DNA of 9,650 nucleotides from Peptococcaceae bacterium (GTDB lineage Bacteria > Bacillota > Peptococcia > Peptococcales > Peptococcaceae). Under the pieces are notes generated by a model that was given only the letters and a program-made list of their open reading frames with translations, had not been told where the DNA came from and did not search any database. Below, in pieces: positions 5,327 through 9,650 of the stretch. The first letter of the stretch is position 1, and each line of letters starts with the position of its first letter. The translations under genes were made by a program, and so were the position numbers. The stretch covers positions 1 through 9,650 of the forward strand of contig JAFNVD010000012.1 in assembly GCA_017383785.1 (NCBI GenBank), given 5' to 3'.

Positions 5327-6637
5327 ATGACTGTAAGTATCGAAAAACTGGATAAAGTAAAAGCTGAATTAACTATTACCGTTCCAGCAGAAGAATTTGT
5401 AGCTGCTACAAAAAAAGCATACAAAGAAAATGTTTCCCGTATTAAAGTAGACGGTTTCCGTCAGGGTAAAGCACCTATGGCTGTAATCGAAAAAATGTAT
5501 GGTCCTGAAGTATTCTATGAAGATGCTGCTAATGATCTGATTATGCCTAAATACGTAGAAGCAGTAAAAGAACTGATTGCACAGGATGAAACATTCCAGC
5601 CAATCGCTCGTCCTGAATTTGATATCGAACAGATTGAAAAAGGTAAAGACTTTATCTTCAAAGCTGTTGTAGACACCAAACAGACAATTGAACTGGGTGA
5701 ATACAAAGGTATCGAAGTAGAAGCTATCGATGGCGAAGTAACAGAAAAAGAAATCGAACAGTACTTAGATATGATGAGAGGCAAACAGGCTACTGTACGT
5801 GAAGTAACAGAAGCAGATGCTGTTGTAGAAAAATGGGATATCGCAAACATCAACTTTACAGGTAAAAAAGATGGTATCGAATTCGAAGGCGGTGCTGCAC
5901 GCGGCTATGACCTGACAATCGGTTCCGGTTCTTTCATTCCTGGCTTTGAAGAACAGGTAGAAGGTATGAAAGTTGGCGAAACACGTGATATCAACGTAAC
6001 ATTCCCAGAAGTTTATCCAGCAGAAGAACTGGCTGGCAAAGCTGTAGTATTCGAAGTAACTGTAAATGCAATCAAACGTAAACAGCTGGCTGAACTGAAT
6101 GATGATTTTGCTAAAGACGTAAGCAACTTCGAAACTCTGGAAGAATACAAAGCTGATATCAAAGCAACTCTGACAGAAGAAAAAGCTGCCGAAATTCAGA
6201 ACAGATACAAAGCAGAAGTAGCTCAGAAAGCAGCTGCTCTGACAGATGTAGTTGCTCCAGAATCTATGGTAAAAGCAGAAGCTGAAAACTTCATGAACGA
6301 CATTCGCTTCCAGTTTGCACAGCAGGGTATTGCATTAGAACAGTATCTGCAGCTGACAAATGGCAAAATCGAAGATATCGAAAACGAATGCAACATGAGA
6401 GCTGAAAGTGCAGTAAAAGAACAGCTGGTATTCGAAGCTATCGCTGAAAAAGAAGGTCTGGAAGTAACAGATGCTGATTTAGATGCTGAATTTGAAAACC
6501 TGTCCAAAATGTACAACCAGCCTGCAGATGTAGTGAGAAATATGTTCACTCAGAGAGGCCAGGTAAGCTTAGTAAAACGCAACATTCTGATGGAAAAAGT
6601 TGCAGCATTCCTGTTAGAAAACGCAAAAATTGGTTAA
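5327..6637 (+). CDS. tig: Trigger factor, ribosome-associated chaperone and prolyl isomerase
   Basis: Trigger factor binds ribosomal protein L23 at the exit tunnel and shields nascent chains. The 436-aa length is typical. The N-terminal ribosome-binding domain carries the signature GFRQGKAP (43-50). The FKBP-type PPIase domain follows (about 160-245, with NINFTGKKDGIEFEGG and GSGSFIPGFEEQVEGMKVGE). The rest is the alpha-helical, glutamate- and lysine-rich substrate-binding domain. Codon choice differs from the neighbouring his genes. Isoleucine is mostly ATC, where hisA uses mostly ATT, and TTC, AAC, CTG and CGT are frequent, which is the pattern of a highly expressed gene. It leads the tig-clpP-clpX cluster, with a 72-nt gap before clpP that may hold an internal promoter. 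Confidence 0.98.
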   Translation: MTVSIEKLDKVKAELTITVPAEEFVAATKKAYKENVSRIKVDGFRQGKAPMAVIEKMYGPEVFYEDAANDLIMPKYVEAVKELIAQDETFQPIARPEFDIEQIEKGKDFIFKAVVDTKQTIELGEYKGIEVEAIDGEVTEKEIEQYLDMMRGKQATVREVTEADAVVEKWDIANINFTGKKDGIEFEGGAARGYDLTIGSGSFIPGFEEQVEGMKVGETRDINVTFPEVYPAEELAGKAVVFEVTVNAIKRKQLAELNDDFAKDVSNFETLEEYKADIKATLTEEKAAEIQNRYKAEVAQKAAALTDVVAPESMVKAEAENFMNDIRFQFAQQGIALEQYLQLTNGKIEDIENECNMRAESAVKEQLVFEAIAEKEGLEVTDADLDAEFENLSKMYNQPADVVRNMFTQRGQVSLVKRNILMEKVAAFLLENAKIG

Positions 6638-6660
6638 GCTATTGTTTGAGCGCATATAAT
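6630..6660 (+). promoter_or_regulatory. clpP: Possible internal promoter before clpP
   Basis: A perfect TATAAT at 6655-6660 lies in the tig-clpP gap. The best -35 match, TTGGTT (6630-6635), overlaps the end of tig and is 19 bp away, which is longer than ideal. There is no terminator between tig and clpP, so clpP can also be read from the tig promoter. A second start would allow separate dosing of the protease. Confidence 0.4.
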
Positions 6661-6693
6661 AACAGTATAGGATAACAGAAGTTTATGATAGAA

Positions 6694-6700
6694 AAGGAGG
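6694..6700 (+). promoter_or_regulatory. clpP: Ribosome binding site of clpP
   Basis: AAGGAGG is spaced 9 nt from the ATG at 6710 and decides that start. Confidence 0.9.
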
Positions 6701-6709
6701 ATAATCAGG

Positions 6710-7294
6710 ATGAGTTATTTAGTTCCAATGGTTGTGGAACAGACCAGTCGCGGTGAACGTTCCTATGACATTTATTCCAGATTATTAAAAGACAGAATTA
6801 TTCTTTTAGGAGATGAAGTAAACAATATGACAGCCAATGCTATTGTGGCACAGTTGCTGTTTTTGGAAGCGGAAGACCCTGAAAAAGATATTTATCTGTA
6901 TATTAATAGTCCTGGCGGTTCTGTGACTGCCGGCCTGGCTATTTATGACACAATGAACTATATCAAGCCTGATGTGTCCACTGTATGTCTGGGGATGGCG
7001 GCTAGCATGGGTGCATTTTTACTGGCAGCCGGTGCAAAAGGGAAACGTTTTGCACTGCCAAACAGTGAGATTATGATTCACCAGCCTATGGGTGGTGCTA
7101 GTGGTCAGGCTACAGATATTGCAATTCATGCGGAGCATATTCTGCGTATCAAAGATAATTTGAACAGAATTCTTGCAGAACGCACCGGGCAGCCTCTAGA
7201 AAAAATCAAAGCAGATACAGAACGTGATAATTTCATGACAGCCGAAGAAGCGAAAGCATACGGATTAGTCGACGAAGTTATGAGCAAACATTAA
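6710..7294 (+). CDS. clpP: ATP-dependent Clp protease, proteolytic subunit
   Basis: ClpP forms the tetradecameric serine-peptidase barrel that degrades proteins unfolded by ClpX or other Clp ATPases. The 194-aa protein has the full catalytic triad: S99 in GMAASMGAFLL, H124 in IMIHQPMGG and D173 in TERDNFM. The oxyanion and substrate-binding strand INSPGGSVTAGLAIYDT (66-82) is also present. The N-terminus MSYLVPMVVEQTSRGERSYDI includes the short processed propeptide and the axial-loop residues seen in the family. It is of usual length and ends 19 nt before clpX, giving the expected protease-unfoldase pairing. A second clpP elsewhere in the genome cannot be excluded. Confidence 0.98.
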   Translation: MSYLVPMVVEQTSRGERSYDIYSRLLKDRIILLGDEVNNMTANAIVAQLLFLEAEDPEKDIYLYINSPGGSVTAGLAIYDTMNYIKPDVSTVCLGMAASMGAFLLAAGAKGKRFALPNSEIMIHQPMGGASGQATDIAIHAEHILRIKDNLNRILAERTGQPLEKIKADTERDNFMTAEEAKAYGLVDEVMSKH

Positions 7295-7313
7295 GGTTTA
7301 CGAGGTGGAATAA

Positions 7314-8597
7314 ATGCATAACTTTGAAGATGGAAATGACTTGATTCAATGTTCTTTCTGCGGAAAGACACAAGATCAAGTAAGAAAAATCGTAGCAGGT
7401 CCTGATGTATATATCTGCGATGAATGCATTAGCCTGTGTCATGAAATTATAGAAGAAGAATTTGGGTTTATGCCTTCTGACAGTAGTGTAGCGGTGACAG
7501 ATATTCTGAAACCGGTAGAAATCAAGGAAATTCTGGACACTTATGTTATTGGCCAGGATGAAGCTAAGAAAACACTGGCAGTATCGGTATATAACCACTA
7601 TAAACGTATCAATAATCTCTCTGTGCAGGATGATGTAGAACTGCAGAAGTCTAATATTTGTTTAATTGGACCTACCGGAAGTGGTAAAACATTGTTAGCA
7701 CAGACATTAGCGAAAATTCTGCGAGTACCATTTGCAATTGCCGATGCTACTTCTTTAACAGAAGCCGGTTATGTAGGGGAAGACGTAGAAAATATTCTGC
7801 TGAAACTGATTCAGGCTGCAGATTACGATATGGAAATGGCTCAAAAAGGCATTATTTATATCGATGAAATCGACAAAATTGCCAGAAAAGGTGATAATGC
7901 TTCCATTACCCGTGATGTATCCGGGGAAGGGGTACAGCAGGCACTTTTGAAAATTGTTGAAGGTACAGTGGCAAATGTACCGCCGCAAGGTGGTCGTAAA
8001 CATCCGCATCAGGAGTTTATTCAGATTGATACCAACAATGTCTTGTTTATCTTAGGCGGTGCGTTTGATGGTCTGGAAAAGATTATCGAACATCGTGTAG
8101 GTAAAAAAGGTATGGGGTTCAATGCTGATGTGCAAACCAAACAAGAAAAAAATCAGGAAAATATGCTGAAACATTTAGTTCCGGAAGATTTATTGAAATT
8201 TGGTTTGATTCCTGAGTTTATCGGTCGTGTACCGATGATCGTTACATTGGATTCTTTGGATCGAGATGCTTTGATTCGCATCTTGACTGAACCAAAAAAT
8301 GCATTAATTAAACAGTATCAGCGTTTGCTGAAAATGGATGACGTAGAGCTGGAATTTACCGAAGATTCTTTGATTGCAATTGCCGATCGAGCGTTGGAGC
8401 GTAATACCGGTGCTCGCGGATTGCGTGCAATTTTGGAAAAGACCATGAACGACATTATGTACGAAGTACCATCCAATCCAAAAATCGCAAAAGTGATTGT
8501 GACAAAAGAATGCATTACCGAAGGCAAAGAGCCTGATATTGTACTGCGTAAAGCAAAAAGAACTGCAACCGCAAAACCAAGCGGTGAAACAGTGTAA
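7314..8597 (+). CDS. clpX: ATP-dependent Clp protease, ATP-binding subunit ClpX
   Basis: ClpX is the hexameric AAA+ unfoldase that recognises tagged substrates (such as ssrA-tagged ones) and feeds them to ClpP. The 427-aa protein begins with the zinc-binding dimerisation domain, with C13, C16, C35 and C38 in the CSFC and CDEC pairs. The AAA+ module follows: Walker A GPTGSGKT (119-126), pore loop GYVG (152-155), Walker B IIYIDEIDKIA (180-190), RKH loop (228-230), the GLIPEFIGRVP segment with the arginine finger (R305) and sensor II GARGLR (366-371). The ClpP-docking loop is MGF (267-269) in place of the enterobacterial IGF, a conservative change. GAGGTGG at 7301-7307 supports the ATG at 7314. 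It is the last gene before a strong terminator. Confidence 0.98.
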   Translation: MHNFEDGNDLIQCSFCGKTQDQVRKIVAGPDVYICDECISLCHEIIEEEFGFMPSDSSVAVTDILKPVEIKEILDTYVIGQDEAKKTLAVSVYNHYKRINNLSVQDDVELQKSNICLIGPTGSGKTLLAQTLAKILRVPFAIADATSLTEAGYVGEDVENILLKLIQAADYDMEMAQKGIIYIDEIDKIARKGDNASITRDVSGEGVQQALLKIVEGTVANVPPQGGRKHPHQEFIQIDTNNVLFILGGAFDGLEKIIEHRVGKKGMGFNADVQTKQEKNQENMLKHLVPEDLLKFGLIPEFIGRVPMIVTLDSLDRDALIRILTEPKNALIKQYQRLLKMDDVELEFTEDSLIAIADRALERNTGARGLRAILEKTMNDIMYEVPSNPKIAKVIVTKECITEGKEPDIVLRKAKRTATAKPSGETV

Positions 8598-8615
8598 ATT
8601 GAAAAAGATTTGCCC

Positions 8616-8655
8616 GAACCATTACGGAAGTGATTTCGTAATGGTTCTTTTTTTT
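8616..8655 (+). terminator. Strong rho-independent terminator after clpX
   Basis: GAACCATTACG (8616-8626) pairs perfectly with CGTAATGGTTC (8637-8647). The stem extends by GAA/TTT (one G-U pair) to 14 bp, closed by a GTGA tetraloop of the GNRA type, and is followed by eight T (8648-8655). It ends the tig-clpP-clpX transcript. Confidence 0.95.
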
Positions 8656-8664
8656 ATGAAGTTA

Positions 8665-8673
8665 TGTTATAAT
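8665..8673 (+). promoter_or_regulatory. Extended -10 promoter for the lipoprotein gene
   Basis: TGTTATAAT at 8665-8673 is a perfect TATAAT with the TGn extension. The -35 position falls on the T-run of the clpX terminator and has no good match, as is common for extended -10 promoters. Transcription would begin near 8680, about 30 nt before the ATG at 8711, with AAGGA at 8698-8702 as ribosome binding site. Confidence 0.65.
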
Positions 8674-8710
8674 GAAACCAGTTTAGAAATGTGGAAGAAG
8701 GATTGTGCAT

Positions 8711-9650
8711 ATGAATCGATATCTGAAAATAAAAAAACAGTGGTTTGTACTGCTTTTAATCTTTAGTGTATTATTTCTGGCAGGGTGTACATTAGAACTG
8801 CCTACGCCGGAAAGTTTGATTACGGCTCCGGAATCCAATCAGGAATTGATGCAGCAAAAGCAAATGATTTCTGAGTTCTTGGGGAAGGCGGAACGCATGA
8901 TTGTACCGGAGGTAAATGAAATTGGCACTGCTTATCAGTATATCAATTTGGATGAGGATGCTGAAAAAGAGGTTGTTGTGTTTTATGCGAATAAGGAAAG
9001 TAACTTTATGTTGGGATTTATGATTTTGGACCAGCAGGATGGAAGTTGGAAGTTGTTACATAAAACAACGGCCTATGGCACAGATATTCATTATTTCTCT
9101 GTAGAAGACTTGGACTTAGATGGAAAACCGGAATTCTTGCTTGGTGTAAAAACGGGCTATGGTTCTACGAAAGAGTTGTATGTATATCATTTGGCGGATA
9201 ATGGTTTAATAGATATTACCAGCGAAGACCGCATCGCTTATGATCAGATTACATTAGCAGAACCGATAGATGGTCCAACGATGTTGGTGACAGCTCGTAC
9301 AGACACGACGATATTAGTGGGGAGCAGCAATATCATAATTTACACCTATAGTGATAATATGATTTCCTCGATTTATAACAACACATTTGATGGCTATTGC
9401 AGTGATATGCGTTTTGCAAGAGTAAATGAAACTACAGACGGCATTTATATGGCGATGCGATACAATCACTATATTAATATGTTGTTGCTTTGTGAAACAG
9501 AATCCGGTTTTGCTGTAGTGTTAGAACATCCTATGCCGTATGATTACGAAGAAATGGCCGGGCTCGCATTGTTTGAAGATATCAACAATGACGGTATTTT
9601 AGAAGTGAATTCTTTATGGAGCCCGGAAAATAACCTGTCAAACAGAGCAT
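8711..9650 (+). CDS. Secreted lipoprotein with FG-GAP/VCBS-like repeats (3' end outside window)
   Basis: An open frame of 313 codons runs from the ATG at 8711 to the window edge without a stop. The N-terminus is a lipoprotein signal: a basic MNRYLKIKKQ, a hydrophobic stretch (11-22) and the lipobox LAGC with lipidated C26. A short TPES-type linker and a mature extracytoplasmic part follow. Three aspartate-rich loops recur: INLDEDAEKE (78-87), DLDLDGKPE (133-141) and DINNDGILE (290-298). They resemble the calcium-binding loops of FG-GAP/VCBS beta-propeller blades, so the protein is probably a surface-anchored propeller. Such proteins are common in Clostridia, mostly with unknown roles. AAGGA (8698-8702) supports the start. 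It has its own promoter and is not part of the clp operon. Isoleucine codons are mostly ATT, unlike tig. I cannot assign a function. Confidence 0.85.
   Translation, partial: MNRYLKIKKQWFVLLLIFSVLFLAGCTLELPTPESLITAPESNQELMQQKQMISEFLGKAERMIVPEVNEIGTAYQYINLDEDAEKEVVVFYANKESNFMLGFMILDQQDGSWKLLHKTTAYGTDIHYFSVEDLDLDGKPEFLLGVKTGYGSTKELYVYHLADNGLIDITSEDRIAYDQITLAEPIDGPTMLVTARTDTTILVGSSNIIIYTYSDNMISSIYNNTFDGYCSDMRFARVNETTDGIYMAMRYNHYINMLLLCETESGFAVVLEHPMPYDYEEMAGLALFEDINNDGILEVNSLWSPENNLSNRA

Noticed and set aside
8539..8766. A 75-codon plus-strand open frame across the clpX end and terminator
   Set aside because: It overlaps clpX out of frame, reads straight through the terminator hairpin, promoter and start of the lipoprotein gene, and has no ribosome binding site.

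Overview
The window looks like a chromosomal segment of a low- to mid-GC Bacillota (Firmicutes). The gene content (a compact his operon with separate hisI and hisE; tig-clpP-clpX), the strong AGGAGG-type ribosome binding sites and the TATAAT promoters fit Clostridia or Negativicutes. I cannot place it at genus level from sequence alone. I see no mobile element, CRISPR array, rRNA or tRNA.

Region 1 (1-3660, + strand) is the distal part of a histidine biosynthesis operon: the 3' end of hisC, then hisB, hisH, hisA, hisF, hisI and hisE. The genes are packed with gaps of 1-12 nt or a 4-nt overlap, so they are almost certainly co-transcribed and translationally coupled. Together they supply the PR-ATP pyrophosphatase (HisE), PR-AMP cyclohydrolase (HisI), ProFAR isomerase (HisA), IGP synthase (HisH glutaminase plus HisF cyclase), IGP dehydratase (HisB) and the end of histidinol-phosphate aminotransferase (HisC). 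hisG, hisD and the operon leader would lie to the left. HisB is monofunctional, so histidinol-phosphate phosphatase must be encoded elsewhere. The operon ends in a long hairpin followed by a shorter hairpin with a T-run.

Region 2 (3667-5057, - strand) is a two-gene unit: a radical-SAM RNA methyltransferase of the RlmN/Cfr family, and a 108-aa three-helix membrane protein of unknown function whose start codon overlaps the methyltransferase stop (ATGA). This pair converges on the his operon and diverges from tig across an AT-rich 269-bp regulatory region.

Region 3 (5238-8655, + strand) is the protein quality-control cluster tig-clpP-clpX: trigger factor, the ClpP peptidase and the ClpX unfoldase. 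It has a recognisable promoter before tig and a near-ideal intrinsic terminator after clpX. Codon choice in tig is clearly shifted towards that of a highly expressed gene.

Region 4 (8665-9650, + strand) is a separately promoted gene for a secreted lipoprotein with FG-GAP/VCBS-like aspartate-rich repeats. It is open to the right edge of the window. Its function is unknown, and it sits where lon is often found in related genomes.

Most of the window is conventional housekeeping DNA. The items most worth a second look are the divergent RlmN-type enzyme with its coupled small membrane protein, the FG-GAP lipoprotein, and the palindromic sequences in the two intergenic regions. I do not see convincing evidence of a new defence system or other undescribed system.
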